A stretch of DNA of 64,000 nucleotides from Desulfobulbaceae bacterium UBA5611 (GCA_002424635.1 DIKT01000010.1:53750-117749); one strand, 5' to 3'. Shown: positions 52,143 through 61,372, counted from the stretch's first letter. The notes: generated by a model not told the origin, from the letters alone. Numbers and translations are program-made.

Positions 52143-52453
52143 AAAGGAGTTGCGCGCAAACAAACTTGGCCAGTTGCGCAAAAACTTGGCCGGACGCCGC
52201 ACAAAAACTTTGCACTAAACTTTGCCGGGCGCCGCCCTCGGAAACAGCCGAAAAAACAGGGGCTGTTTCCGGGAGGCGGCATAAGGTGCCGTAAAAGGAG
52301 TTGCGCAAAAAAACTTGGCCAGTTGCGTAAAAACTTTGCCGGGCGCCGCCCTCGGAAACAGCCGGAAAAGCAGGGGCTGTTTCCGGAAGCGGCATAAGGT
52401 GCCGTAAAAGGAGTTGCGCAAAAAAAGCCTTGCTCAACTCCTTAACGGCACCT
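52143..52453. repeat. Tandem array of double-palindrome REP-like elements (copies 3a-3c)
   Basis: Three successive units, each starting AAAGGAGTTGCG (52143, 52294, 52407), with periods of 151 and 113 bases; the first unit has an extra 38 bases and the third is partial. Each full unit contains ACTTTGCCGGGCGCCGCCCTC, the palindrome GGAAACAGCC ... GGCTGTTTCC, the linker AAGCGGCATAAGG and GTGCCGT. The last unit closes as a hairpin: AGGTGCCGTAAAAGGAGTTG (52397-52416) with CAACTCCTTAACGGCACCT (52435-52453). The order of parts is the reverse complement of the copy at 15.6 kb. The final hairpin ends at the speA stop codon and may terminate it. Confidence 0.85.
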
Positions 52454-54368
52454 AAAATTTCAAATAGGTATAATCAGCCAAACAGTTTTCATAGAAATCG
52501 ACCAGCCGCACCCCTTCCCGGGGCAGGATCCTGCCCTGATGCACCTGGCGATCGATCTCTTTCTTGATCGTCCTGGCCATCAGCTCCGGATTGTACTGCA
52601 TGGTCGTTAAGACCTGCTGGGCGGCAGTCCCTTTGATCATCTCTTCAATATAAAAATCATTGGGATCATCATCATCACAATAGATATGGACCTCATTGAG
52701 CCGGCCAAAGAGATTATGCATATCTCCCATCACATCCTGATAAGCCCCGGTGAGAAAGAGGCCGATATAATATTCTTCACCAGGGTGCAGGCTGTGCAGG
52801 AGCAGGGTTTTTTCATAGCCGCCCGGGGCAATAAAGCGGTCAATCTTGCCATCGGAATCACAGGTGATATCCACCAGTGAACAGTTTACTTCCGGCTGCT
52901 CATCCAGACGCATGACCGGCATGATGGGCAGCAGCTGCTTGATGGCCCAACTGTCGGCGGCCGACTGAAAGATCGAAAAATTGCAGAGATACTGGCTGGC
53001 CTGCAGTTCACCGAGCCTTTGCAGCTCTTCGGGAATAAAGGATTGGCCGGCGACAATCTTCTGAATTCGGGCAAGCGTCGTCCAGTACAGGGTCTCGATC
53101 TTGGCCCGCTCACCGATGGAGATCACCCCGAAGCGGAAGGCGCTGATGGCATCATCCTTGCACTGCTGGATATCGTTAAAAATAGCCTGGTAATTACTGT
53201 CATCAAGCTCAGCTGCTGAACTACGGATGAGCGAGACCAGATTATGTTCTCCTGACTCGTGCTCGGTGCTCAGTTTATTCCTGGTCTGATGGATATCATC
53301 AATGACATTGGTGATTACACAGGAATGGTGCGCGGTGACGAAACGGCCGCTCTCGCTGACAATATTGGGATGGGCGACACCGGCCTGGTCACAGATGTAT
53401 TGCAGACTGTCAATAATATCAAAAGCATAGTCCTCAAGGGTATAATTCCGGGAGGACTCACTGGCGGACCGGGAGCCATCATAGTCAATGCCGAGGCCAC
53501 CGCCCACATCAAAATATGCAATCGGCAAATCCAAAGCCACCAGATCGACAAAAATGCGGCCGGCCTCGGCAATGGCCTCCTTGATGAAACGGATATCCGG
53601 GATCTGGCTACCGACGTGAAAATGGAGCAGTTGCAGACAATGGGCCATTCCATGCTGTTTGAGCAGCGCCACGCCGCTGAGAATCTCACTACAGGTAAGA
53701 CCGAACTTGGCCCTCTCGCCGCTGGCACTGGCCCACCGCCCGGTGCCGTGAGCCGCCAGCTTGGCGCGGACTCCGATCAGCGGTTCAACTCTCAATTCCT
53801 GGGCCAGGCGGATAATTAAAGAAAACTCCGAAAAGCGCTCCACGACGATAATAATCTTACGATCCAGGCGGCGACCAAGCAGGGCCAGACGTATATAGTC
53901 CTCATCCTTGTAGCCGTTAAGGATGGTCAAGGCCTTCTGATTATCATTTAAGGCCAGGGCTGCCAGCAGTTCCGGTTTGGAGCCGGCCTCCAGACCATAA
54001 TCAAAGGGCTGCCCGGCATCGATAATCTCTTCGACCACCTCCCGCATCTGATTGACCTTGACCGGATAAACGCCCAGGAATTGCCCCTGATATTCGCATT
54101 CTTCGATTACAGCCCGAAAAGTGGTATTGAGCAACCGCACCTGTGAGCGGAGAATATCATGAAAACGGAGTACGGCGGGGAAGGCGATATTTAACTTCTT
54201 GATTTCCTCAATGACCTCAAGAAAATCAATGACGGGACCATCTTCCCGCTTTTCCGGCAAGACGCACAGATGGCCCTTGCTGTTGACCGTAAAATAACCG
54301 TTACCCCAATGGCTGACATGATAGCGCTCCCTGTTTTCAGAGGCAATAAAGGCCGGATCACTGGTCAT
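52452..54368 (-). CDS. speA: Biosynthetic arginine decarboxylase
   Basis: A 638-residue SpeA. FTVNSKGHLCVLPEK is typical of the N-terminus. The PLP lysine is in GVYPVKVNQMREVVEEI, followed by FDYGLEAGSKPELLAAL, RFSEFSLIIRLAQELRVEPL and the barrel/greek-key parts with GGGLGIDYDGS. The C-terminal QQVLTTMQYNPELM is conserved in the family. It converts arginine to agmatine using PLP and Mg. Its ATG overlaps the agmatinase stop by one base (TAATG), so speB and speA are translationally coupled in that order, an agmatine-to-putrescine pathway. Confidence 0.97.
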   Translation of the reverse strand: MTSDPAFIASENRERYHVSHWGNGYFTVNSKGHLCVLPEKREDGPVIDFLEVIEEIKKLNIAFPAVLRFHDILRSQVRLLNTTFRAVIEECEYQGQFLGVYPVKVNQMREVVEEIIDAGQPFDYGLEAGSKPELLAALALNDNQKALTILNGYKDEDYIRLALLGRRLDRKIIIVVERFSEFSLIIRLAQELRVEPLIGVRAKLAAHGTGRWASASGERAKFGLTCSEILSGVALLKQHGMAHCLQLLHFHVGSQIPDIRFIKEAIAEAGRIFVDLVALDLPIAYFDVGGGLGIDYDGSRSASESSRNYTLEDYAFDIIDSLQYICDQAGVAHPNIVSESGRFVTAHHSCVITNVIDDIHQTRNKLSTEHESGEHNLVSLIRSSAAELDDSNYQAIFNDIQQCKDDAISAFRFGVISIGERAKIETLYWTTLARIQKIVAGQSFIPEELQRLGELQASQYLCNFSIFQSAADSWAIKQLLPIMPVMRLDEQPEVNCSLVDITCDSDGKIDRFIAPGGYEKTLLLHSLHPGEEYYIGLFLTGAYQDVMGDMHNLFGRLNEVHIYCDDDDPNDFYIEEMIKGTAAQQVLTTMQYNPELMARTIKKEIDRQVHQGRILPREGVRLVDFYENCLADYTYLKF

Positions 54369-55273
54369 TATGCTCCTCCCCGATGAAAGGTCAGGATCAG
54401 CTCTCTGACCACTTTGGTGGCAAAGACATCACTGTTACCGCTGACATCCACCGGTGGCGACAGCTCTACCACATCGGCCCCGACCATATTTTTATGACGG
54501 AGGGCCTGGATAATCCTGACAAAGGAGGCAAAATCTTCTCCCCCTGGTTCCGGGGTGCCGGTCCCGGGCAGATAGGCCGGGTCAAAGTAATCAAGATCAA
54601 GCGTGAGATAAACAGGGCGGTCAGCCGGCAAACCTTCGATAAAGGCGACAAAGGCATCCAGGCTTGGGGCCAGGGTCTGTTTTGCCCGCATCCAGGCGTA
54701 CTCATCTCTGGTCCCGGAACGGATGCCGTACTGCAGCAACTGGTGACCCGGTCCGAAATAATCAAGACACCTTCTGATAATGGAGGCATGCGAATAATGA
54801 TAACCCTGATATTCATCGCGCAGATCAGCATGGGCATCCAGATGGAGCAGCACCAGATCGGGAAAAGCATGGAGATATTTGCTGATAAAGGAGTAAGAGA
54901 TCGAATGTTCTCCTCCAAGGGCTAAAAACTGGATACCATCGGCCGCCAAATCAAAGCCGGCCACCAGGTCATTGAACCGTTCATGCGCGGCCAGATAATC
55001 CTGATGGGCATCACCGCTCTGAGTGACAATGATATTACCAAGATCATAAAATGAAGTGACTTCTTCCAGATCAAGATCGAGATAGGGTGAATAACTCTCA
55101 ATATCGGAGGCCACCATGCGGATGGCATCCGGGGCAATGGCCGTACCCTTGCGAAAACAGGCGGTACCGTCAAAACCAAAACCAATCAGGTTCAGGCTGT
55201 GGGCTTGCGGCTGCAGAGCAGGTCTGGCGGCACGATAAAGACCTTTAGGTGGCTGTACTAATAATTGCGTCAT
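54368..55273 (-). CDS. speB: Agmatinase (arginase/ureohydrolase family)
   Basis: The start at 55273 (MTQLLVQPPKGLYRAARPAL) is chosen because AGGAGG lies 5 bases upstream; the frame runs back to 55753 but that part is the antisense of the efflux gene. 301 residues with all binuclear manganese motifs: LGGEHSISYSF, LHLDAHADLRDEYQG and LTLDLDYFDPAYLPGTGTPE. It hydrolyses agmatine to putrescine and urea, the step after SpeA, whose gene overlaps its stop codon. No urease genes are in the window. Confidence 0.95.
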   Translation of the reverse strand: MTQLLVQPPKGLYRAARPALQPQAHSLNLIGFGFDGTACFRKGTAIAPDAIRMVASDIESYSPYLDLDLEEVTSFYDLGNIIVTQSGDAHQDYLAAHERFNDLVAGFDLAADGIQFLALGGEHSISYSFISKYLHAFPDLVLLHLDAHADLRDEYQGYHYSHASIIRRCLDYFGPGHQLLQYGIRSGTRDEYAWMRAKQTLAPSLDAFVAFIEGLPADRPVYLTLDLDYFDPAYLPGTGTPEPGGEDFASFVRIIQALRHKNMVGADVVELSPPVDVSGNSDVFATKVVRELILTFHRGGA

Positions 55274-55295
55274 CGGAACCTCCTGGTGGTGGCAT

Positions 55296-56681
55296 TTACT
55301 CCTGTCCGCTTGCCAGGTGGCCGGCCGCGGCATCCCAACCTCCGCCCAAGGCCTTATAAGCTGCAATATGGGCTGCGAGCAGATTAGACCTGAGTTGACT
55401 GCGGGCCAGTTTATTACTAAAGAGAGTCCGCTCGGCATCCAGCACTTCCAGATAACTGGAGCTGCCAGCCTCAAACTGCAACCGGGCCAGCTGGGCATAC
55501 TCCTCCAGAGCCCGGATCTGCCGCTCCTGGACCTCGAGTTCTTCCCGGCCCTTGACGATCCGGATGAGGACATCTTCCACTTCCTTAAAGCCGGCCAGCA
55601 CCGTCTGCTGATAATTAAACAGGGCCTGCTGCTGCAGGGCCTCGGCCTGTTTGACTTGACCGGAGATGGAGCCGAAATTAACAAGCGGTGCGGCGGCGGC
55701 CCCGGCCACTGACCAGATACCAGTACCGGAGCCCAATAAAGAACCGATATCATTACTGGCGGTCCCCAGCAGGCCGGTGAGCGAAATCCGGGGGAAATAT
55801 TCGGCGCTGGCCACCCCTATTGCGGCATTAGCGGCTACTAAATCCTGTTCAGCCGCCATGATATCTGGCCGCCGTTCCAGTAACTGGGAAGGTAGCTCTG
55901 CCGGGATACCGGGTACAGTCAACTGGTCGAGGACCTTGCCCCGGATGATTGGTCCCGGCGCCACACCGAGCAGTAAGGACAACAGATTTTCCTGCTGCCG
56001 GATCAACGATTCATAACGGGGAACGGCCTGACTGGCGGCCTCATATTGAGATTCGAGCTGAGACAGCTCCAGCTGGGAAATAGCGCCATGACTGAGGCGA
56101 ATCCGAAACAGATCAAGGCCCTCGGCATAAGATCGCCGGGTCTCGCGTACAATCTCCAGCTGCTGATCCAGACCGACCAGAATTATATAATTACTGGCGA
56201 CATTACTGACCACGGTCATGACTACAGCACGACGCGCGGCCTCACTGCCGGCAATCTGCGCTTGGGCAGCCTCGACAGAACGCCGGATCCGACCCCAGAG
56301 ATCAAGCTCCCAGGCACTGATGAAAGCGGCCTGATATCTGTCAACGCTCTGACCGGCGGCCTCATCACGTCTAGCTGAGCCCCCGGCTTCGATCTGGGGA
56401 AAATAACGGGAACGGCTGGTCTCCACCAGGCCCAGATACTGATCTACTCTGGCTGCCGCGACCCGCAGATCAAGATTGCCTCGCACTGCTTGTATGATCA
56501 GCTCAGCGAGTACCTGATCACCAAATTGCTGCCACCATTGGACATCAGTCCGGGCGATGACATCCTGATATTCAACTTGCCATTGTTCCGGCATGGCAGT
56601 AAGCGGCCGGACATAATCAGGTCCAGCCACAACACAGGATGTCATCACCAAGGTCATCAGGCAAAACAGCAGATTACGCAT
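55296..56681 (-). CDS. Outer-membrane efflux lipoprotein (NodT/OprM type of TolC family)
   Basis: A 461-residue protein with a lipoprotein signal ending in the lipobox LVMTSC, then the mature start VVAGPDYVRPLTAMPEQW, typical of NodT/OprM-like factors. Two repeated helical coiled segments follow, e.g. AAARVDQYLGLVETSRSRYF with AELPSQLLERRPDIMAAEQD and the second-half counterpart ELEVQERQIRALEEYAQLA. These proteins form the outer-membrane channel of RND or MFS pumps. The matching membrane-fusion and inner-membrane genes are not adjacent, so it is an orphan here. It ends 22 bases before speB on the same strand. Confidence 0.92.
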   Translation of the reverse strand: MRNLLFCLMTLVMTSCVVAGPDYVRPLTAMPEQWQVEYQDVIARTDVQWWQQFGDQVLAELIIQAVRGNLDLRVAAARVDQYLGLVETSRSRYFPQIEAGGSARRDEAAGQSVDRYQAAFISAWELDLWGRIRRSVEAAQAQIAGSEAARRAVVMTVVSNVASNYIILVGLDQQLEIVRETRRSYAEGLDLFRIRLSHGAISQLELSQLESQYEAASQAVPRYESLIRQQENLLSLLLGVAPGPIIRGKVLDQLTVPGIPAELPSQLLERRPDIMAAEQDLVAANAAIGVASAEYFPRISLTGLLGTASNDIGSLLGSGTGIWSVAGAAAAPLVNFGSISGQVKQAEALQQQALFNYQQTVLAGFKEVEDVLIRIVKGREELEVQERQIRALEEYAQLARLQFEAGSSSYLEVLDAERTLFSNKLARSQLRSNLLAAHIAAYKALGGGWDAAAGHLASGQE

Positions 56682-56731
56682 GACGACCTCCTCTGTACGA
56701 TCTTTATAAAAATTAACTGAACAGAGCCTCT

Positions 56732-57913
56732 TTACGAACTTCTATCTTCAATGGCGGTATAAGCCCGCAGTGCCGGCCCGATATAGCGAGCGTTAGGCCG
56801 GATCAACCGGTTATTGCGCCACTGTTCCAGGATATGGGCCGACCAGCCCACCGCCCGGCTCATGGCAAAGATGGGCGTAAACAGTTCAGTGGGAATACCC
56901 ATGGCCCGATAGAGGATGCCGCTATAAAAGTCGACATTAGGAAAAACCTTGGAATTGGCCAGCATCGTCTTTTCTACCGCCTGGGCGATCTCGTAGAAAC
57001 GGGTATCCCCTACCTTATCGGTAATTATTCTGGCATAATCTCTGAGGATGCCGGCGCGTGGATCTTCACATTTATAGACTCGATGGCCAAAACCGGGGAT
57101 CTTGTTTTTGGCCGCCAGACGATTCAAGATCCACGCTTCCGCATGCTCCGGCATCCCGATGGCCTCGAACATCTCCATCACATCGGCATTCGCCCCCCCG
57201 TGCAGCGGCCCTTTCAAGGCGCCGATTGCACTGGTCATCGACGAATAGATATCAGACATGGTGGCGGCGGTAACACGGGCGGCAAAGGTCGAGGCATTCA
57301 GCTCATGATCGGCATGCAGGATAAGAGCCACATCAAGGGCATGAGTAATATCGGGCTCGGGCTCGGCACCCTGCAAGGTATAGAGAAAATTATAGGCAAT
57401 GCCATGATTGGGCAGGGGGGCAATTGGTTCCTGGCCTTCTTTCAAGCGATGATGAGCGGCGATAATTAATGGAATCCGCTCCGTTATCCGCTGGGCCTTG
57501 CGCAGACAGGCATCCAAACGGGTGTTGCCGCTGTCAGGATCCCAATGACCGAGAAAAGAAACTGCCGTGCGGAGGACCTCCATTGACGTAGCGGTGCGAG
57601 GCACCATCCGCAGGATCATGGTGGTCTCAACCGGCAGCACCATGCCGCCGGTAAAACCATCGAGGAAGGCCTGAAACTCCGTAGTGCCCGGTAACCTGCC
57701 ATACCAGAGCAGATAGGCTACTTCTTCAAAAGTGGAATGTTGAGCCAGATCAAGGGCGTCATAACCACGATAAACCAGACGTCCCTCCTGACCATCGATA
57801 AAACAGATCGCGGAATCACAGGCAACGACATCGGCCAGACCTGGTTCATTATTTTTATTTTTATCATTATTTTTATTAGCGGCTGTCTGGCAAACGGGTG
57901 TTGTCATATGCAT
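56732..57913 (-). CDS. gltA: Citrate synthase (citrate/2-methylcitrate synthase family)
   Basis: A 393-residue citrate synthase. GQEGRLVYRGYDALDLAQHS opens the N-terminus. The catalytic histidines are in HADHELNASTFAARV and PGFGHRVYKCEDPRAG, the substrate block is LHGGANADVMEMFEAIG, and the catalytic Asp lies near VFPNVDFYSGIL. Residues 14-23 are a low-complexity NKNNDKNKNN stretch. The type I (non-E. coli) short form is usual in Gram-positives and Desulfobacterota. Methylcitrate synthase activity cannot be excluded. ATG 57907 is an alternative start. It diverges from cbiK. Confidence 0.93.
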   Translation of the reverse strand: MHMTTPVCQTAANKNNDKNKNNEPGLADVVACDSAICFIDGQEGRLVYRGYDALDLAQHSTFEEVAYLLWYGRLPGTTEFQAFLDGFTGGMVLPVETTMILRMVPRTATSMEVLRTAVSFLGHWDPDSGNTRLDACLRKAQRITERIPLIIAAHHRLKEGQEPIAPLPNHGIAYNFLYTLQGAEPEPDITHALDVALILHADHELNASTFAARVTAATMSDIYSSMTSAIGALKGPLHGGANADVMEMFEAIGMPEHAEAWILNRLAAKNKIPGFGHRVYKCEDPRAGILRDYARIITDKVGDTRFYEIAQAVEKTMLANSKVFPNVDFYSGILYRAMGIPTELFTPIFAMSRAVGWSAHILEQWRNNRLIRPNARYIGPALRAYTAIEDRSS

Positions 57914-58106
57914 ATTCCTAAATTATGTTAAATTATGTTCATACTTGGAGGACAAGCAATGCAATTTATGAGTTGATATTTTAAATGTAACAGGAAAGTC
58001 AGGGGAACGGAATAAAAAATTGCCGCTCCTGCAGAGGCCCGGCATGGATCGAGATGAAAACAGGTTATGCCTCATATCTAATAATCTTCTTTGACAAGGC
58101 AGACAC

Positions 58107-58892
58107 ATGCACCCGACTCCAATTATCATCGCTGCCTTTGGCACGACTACTAAGGCTGCAACAGGTTATGATTATCTGGACGCCCGGATTAAAGCTTATT
58201 TCCCGGAACATGACATTTTCTGGGCCTATTCTTCTCGGATGGTCAAAGACAAACTCGGCAGTCAATTGCCGGAGATCGGCAATACCCCTGAAGTTCTGGA
58301 CCAGTTATATCGCCGTCATTATTCCTGGGCAGTCGTCCAATCGCTTCATCTGCTTGGCGGCCATGAGTTCAGCCGTCTGCTTGAAGAGACCGCCCAAAGT
58401 CCGATCCGGACCTCAATAGGTCTGCCCCTGCTCAGCTCACCTGAAGATTTTATAACACTCTGTACCAGCATGACGCCTCTGATTAATGCTCACCCTCATC
58501 ACGGCATTCTGTTTATCGGACATGGCACCGATCATCCTGCCTGGTGCACCTATCCGGCCTTGCAGCATTTCATGCGCCGTCAGTTCGGCCCGCGAATCTT
58601 TGTCGGCGTCATTGAAGGCTATCCCACAAACGCCGAGGTCATCGCCGACATTACGGCCTCCGGTTATAAAAAGGTGTGCATTATTCCTCTGCTCCTGGTG
58701 GCAGGCATGCATTTTTATCGTGATCTGACCGGGGACCGGACTGACTCATGGTCATCCCTGCTGGCCCAGGCTGATATCGATGTTGACATTATCGAGCAGG
58801 GCCTCGTGACAATGCCGGCGATCAGTACCATGGTTTGTCACCATATAAAAGAGGCCCTGGCTGTAATTCCGGATCAGAAGATATCTGCTTAA
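58107..58892 (+). CDS. cbiK: Sirohydrochlorin cobaltochelatase (CbiK type)
   Basis: A 261-residue protein starting PTPIIIAAFGTTTKAATGYD, the FGT(S/T) start of CbiK. The first metal-binding histidine region is ILFIGHGTDHPAWCTYPAL, and the second is LLVAGMHFYRDLTGDRTDSW, both conserved in the anaerobic CbiK chelatase fold. No signal peptide is seen, so it is the cytoplasmic form. It inserts cobalt into sirohydrochlorin for anaerobic cobalamin synthesis, and homologues in sulfate reducers can insert iron to make siroheme. It stands alone, divergent from gltA, upstream of dsrC. No cobalamin riboswitch was recognised in front of it. Confidence 0.93.
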   Translation: MHPTPIIIAAFGTTTKAATGYDYLDARIKAYFPEHDIFWAYSSRMVKDKLGSQLPEIGNTPEVLDQLYRRHYSWAVVQSLHLLGGHEFSRLLEETAQSPIRTSIGLPLLSSPEDFITLCTSMTPLINAHPHHGILFIGHGTDHPAWCTYPALQHFMRRQFGPRIFVGVIEGYPTNAEVIADITASGYKKVCIIPLLLVAGMHFYRDLTGDRTDSWSSLLAQADIDVDIIEQGLVTMPAISTMVCHHIKEALAVIPDQKISA

Positions 58893-59092
58893 AGAAGTTC
58901 TATATTTCTAATAGAATAAGCAATACAGGACCATCATCCAAATTGATGCTTCTTTCACAGGAGGCACGTAGTTTGATAAAATAACAAATAACAATAAATT
59001 GCCGACTTACCCGGATTTTTTCAAAAATATCCAAGCAGCTTGGCTTGATTCTTTTGAAAAAAAATTAGAGCAAAAAAGGGGTTGCCATTTAC

Positions 59093-59121
59093 TTGACAAA
59101 CTAAATTGCCTATAGTAATAA
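59093..59121 (+). promoter_or_regulatory. Putative dsrC promoter
   Basis: TTGACA at 59093-59098 and TAATAA at 59116-59121 are 17 bases apart, giving a leader of about 60 bases. The -35 box is consensus; the -10 box is weaker, and TATAGT at 59111 is too close (12 bases). The very strong ribosome site AAGGAGGG before the ATG supports high expression. Confidence 0.5.
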
Positions 59122-59188
59122 CTCACAATCATTTTTGCTCTAGAAACGGTGAAAACCAATTAATAATATTTTTTGTAAGGAGGGTAAC

Positions 59189-59506
59189 ATGCCTACATTA
59201 GAACACAACGGGTCCAAATTTGAGGTTGATGAAGACGGCTTCCTGTTAAACGCTAAAGAATTCGACCAGAACTGGGTTGATTATGTAAAAGGTGTTGAGG
59301 GTATTGGCGAGATGACTGACGAGCACAACAAAGTCATTGATGCTCTGCAGGAATACTACAAGAAGAACGGTATTGCTCCAATGGTCCGCATTCTGTCCAA
59401 GACCACTGGTTTTCCATTGAAAAGAATCTATGAGTTATTCCCATCCGGTCCTGGTAAGGGAGCCTGTAAAATGGCCGGCCTGCCAAAACCAACCGGTTGT
59501 GTATAA
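59189..59506 (+). CDS. dsrC: DsrC, sulfur-carrier partner of dissimilatory sulfite reductase
   Basis: A 105-residue DsrC. The start is MPTLEHNGSKFEVDEDGFLL; WVDYVKGVEGIG, YYKKNGIAPMVRILSKTTG and the C-terminal arm GPGKGACKMAGLPKPTGCV follow. Both redox cysteines are present: Cys93 and Cys104, ten residues between, as required for the trisulfide cycle with DsrAB and DsrMKJOP. This full form marks dissimilatory sulfur metabolism rather than the TusE-only tRNA thiolation type. The gene is monocistronic, with its own promoter, strong ribosome site and terminator, as is usual for dsrC outside the dsrAB locus. Confidence 0.97.
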   Translation: MPTLEHNGSKFEVDEDGFLLNAKEFDQNWVDYVKGVEGIGEMTDEHNKVIDALQEYYKKNGIAPMVRILSKTTGFPLKRIYELFPSGPGKGACKMAGLPKPTGCV

Positions 59507-59535
59507 TCCGACTCGTTGATTTTTGATCCATTTAA

Positions 59536-59572
59536 GGGGAGCTACCGTTGACGGTTGCTCCCCTTTTTTTTT
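59536..59572 (+). terminator. Intrinsic terminator of dsrC
   Basis: GGGGAGCTACCG (59536-59547) pairs with CGGTTGCTCCCC (59552-59563) around a four-base loop, followed by nine T (59564-59572). It lies 30 bases after the dsrC stop. Confidence 0.93.
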
Positions 59573-59622
59573 GAAAAAAACTTTAAATAACCATTCGAGC
59601 TGATATTAAAGGACCAAACTAA

Positions 59623-59765
59623 AGGGTACTTTGAAAAAGTAGAATTTTCGTTCAAAATCGAGGCATGTGCAAAATTTTACCACAGGCATATAATTGATAT
59701 CCCGAGGATAAAATTTTAAGCATAACGAAGAGTTTGGGCGAAAAGACTATTTTTCAAGGCACCCT
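59623..59765 (-). repeat. 143-bp element with inverted terminal repeats, copy B
   Basis: Read on the minus strand from 59765, it matches copy A (22084-22226) with the same length and about nine in ten identical bases by eye. Its ends are AGGGTGCCTTGAAAAAT and, inverted, AGGGTACTTTGAAAAAG. It begins 5 bases after the stop codon of the COG2509 oxidoreductase gene and reads in that gene's direction, the same relation as copy A to radA. Flanking bases TT occur on both sides in this orientation. Confidence 0.9.
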
Positions 59766-59770
59766 AAAGC

Positions 59771-61309
59771 TCACGAACAAGTCTGTATAATATGCATAGC
59801 CGCCTTGATGCCATTGGTGCCGCTGGAGATGATACCGCCGGCATAACCACTGCCTTCACCAACCAGATAGAGGTTGTCAAAACCACCGCACAAACCACTT
59901 GTCTGTCTTACAACCTGGATCGGGGCTGAAGTCTTGCTCTCCAGCCCCATGATGATACCGGTCTCAAACCCTCTGATCTTACGGCTGAACTCCTTCAAGC
60001 CTTCACGAAGCGAGGCGCTGACTGCCCGAGGCAGCATTGACCACAAAGGGGCCGGCACCAGTCCCAGGGGATAACTCGATTGGACATGGCCTGTTGGCTC
60101 CCGGCCATGAATGAAATCATCAATCTGACAGTATGGGGCTTGGTAGCCCTGGCCAAAGCGGTAAAAATCCTGCTCCAGCGCGCCCAGCCAGTCAAGGGCC
60201 TCCAGGGCGGTTATATCCCGCCCCAGCAACTGCTGCAAATTTAGCCCTGCGACACAGGCGGCATTAGCAAATTCACCATCGCGCTGGTAGAGGCTCATGC
60301 CATTGACAATATTGGTGTCGGCATAGGCCGTAGCCGGGACCACCACCCCGCCGGGACACATACAAAAGGTATAGACCGGCAGTTTACCATCGCCCTTGGA
60401 AGTCAACCGGTATTCAGCCGCCTTCACTCCCGGCAATTCTTCCCGGCCCCACTGGGCCAGATTGATCAGGGCTTGCGGATGCTCGACCCGGCAGCCAATG
60501 GCAAAATTTTTTGTTCTGAACTCCACCCCTTTATCGATCAGCATGCGATAAGTTTCATGAGCGGAATGACCGGGCGCAATGACGAAGTAATCCGCGTCAA
60601 TGGTACCCTGGTCAGTCTGCGCGCTGACCACCCGGCCCTTGGCAATCTCAAGGTCAACAAGCATGGTCTCAAAGCGCACAGACCCGCCCAGGCGGATAAA
60701 CTCCTTACGCAAGTTGCTGACAATCTTCTGCAGGTTATCACTGCCCAGATGAGGATGAGCCAGATAACGAATCTCCGGTGGCGCGCCGGCCTGAACATAA
60801 CTATCAAGGATGAATGCTTTTTCCTGCGAGATATTTTTCGTGCGTGAGGTCAGCTTGCCATCGGAAAAGGTCCCGGCTCCACCCTCGCCAAAGGCATAAT
60901 TGCCCAACGGATCAAAGACGCCGCTTTTTTCAAAGACCTTGATCCGTTGATCTCTCTTACCGACCTCGGCCCCGCGTTCGATCAAGGTTGTGGCCAAGCC
61001 GGCCTTTTGCAGGACCAGGGCGGCAAAGAAGCCGGCAGGTCCACTGCCCACAACCAGGGCCTTTGCTGTTCGCTTACGATAAGGGATCTGTAATAAAGGC
61101 TGGCTGACCAGCGGTTCGCTCTTGATCTCGGGAGAGAGGATACAGAGTTGGGCGAGCCAATGGATATTGCTTTTCTTCCTGGCATCCAGACTTTTGTGCA
61201 GGATCTGCACCGAAAAATCCAGCAGTCCTTCTGACTTGGCCACCATGGCATACATTTGCTCCTGAGAGCAATCAGCAGGCAATTTTATCGTTATCTGTTT
61301 ATAGCCCAT
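59771..61309 (-). CDS. FAD-dependent dehydrogenase of the COG2509 type
   Basis: A 512-residue protein: an N-terminal 75-residue helical domain, then FAD-binding VVGSGPAGFFAALVLQKAGL and ERGAEVGKRDQRIKVF, the family block NYAFGEGGAGTFSDGKLTSR, IRYLAHPHLGSDNLQKIVSN, a second dinucleotide region FVIAPGHSAHETYRML, and the C-terminal LYLVGEGSGYAGGIISSGTN. The family is a widespread oxidoreductase of unknown substrate. A repeat element starts 5 bases after its stop. Upstream, a coiled-coil protein gene lies on the same strand (63-base gap). Confidence 0.88.
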   Translation of the reverse strand: MGYKQITIKLPADCSQEQMYAMVAKSEGLLDFSVQILHKSLDARKKSNIHWLAQLCILSPEIKSEPLVSQPLLQIPYRKRTAKALVVGSGPAGFFAALVLQKAGLATTLIERGAEVGKRDQRIKVFEKSGVFDPLGNYAFGEGGAGTFSDGKLTSRTKNISQEKAFILDSYVQAGAPPEIRYLAHPHLGSDNLQKIVSNLRKEFIRLGGSVRFETMLVDLEIAKGRVVSAQTDQGTIDADYFVIAPGHSAHETYRMLIDKGVEFRTKNFAIGCRVEHPQALINLAQWGREELPGVKAAEYRLTSKGDGKLPVYTFCMCPGGVVVPATAYADTNIVNGMSLYQRDGEFANAACVAGLNLQQLLGRDITALEALDWLGALEQDFYRFGQGYQAPYCQIDDFIHGREPTGHVQSSYPLGLVPAPLWSMLPRAVSASLREGLKEFSRKIRGFETGIIMGLESKTSAPIQVVRQTSGLCGGFDNLYLVGEGSGYAGGIISSGTNGIKAAMHIIQTCS

Positions 61310-61372
61310 TCTTTGCTAGTACCATCGGCGCTGCTCAAAAGATGCCCTCTCCAGTCAGCCTCTTCTAAAATA

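Noticed and set aside
52019..52437. Three overlapping minus-strand frames with repeated peptide motifs
   Set aside because: They are translations of the tandem palindromic repeats; the peptide repetition comes from the DNA repeat, not from a gene.
53259..53819. 186-codon plus-strand frame inside speA
   Set aside because: Antisense of a well-conserved enzyme with no domain of its own.
57914..58106. Possible cobalamin riboswitch before cbiK
   Set aside because: No B12 box or the expected stem pattern was found; the region is short and mostly AT-rich.
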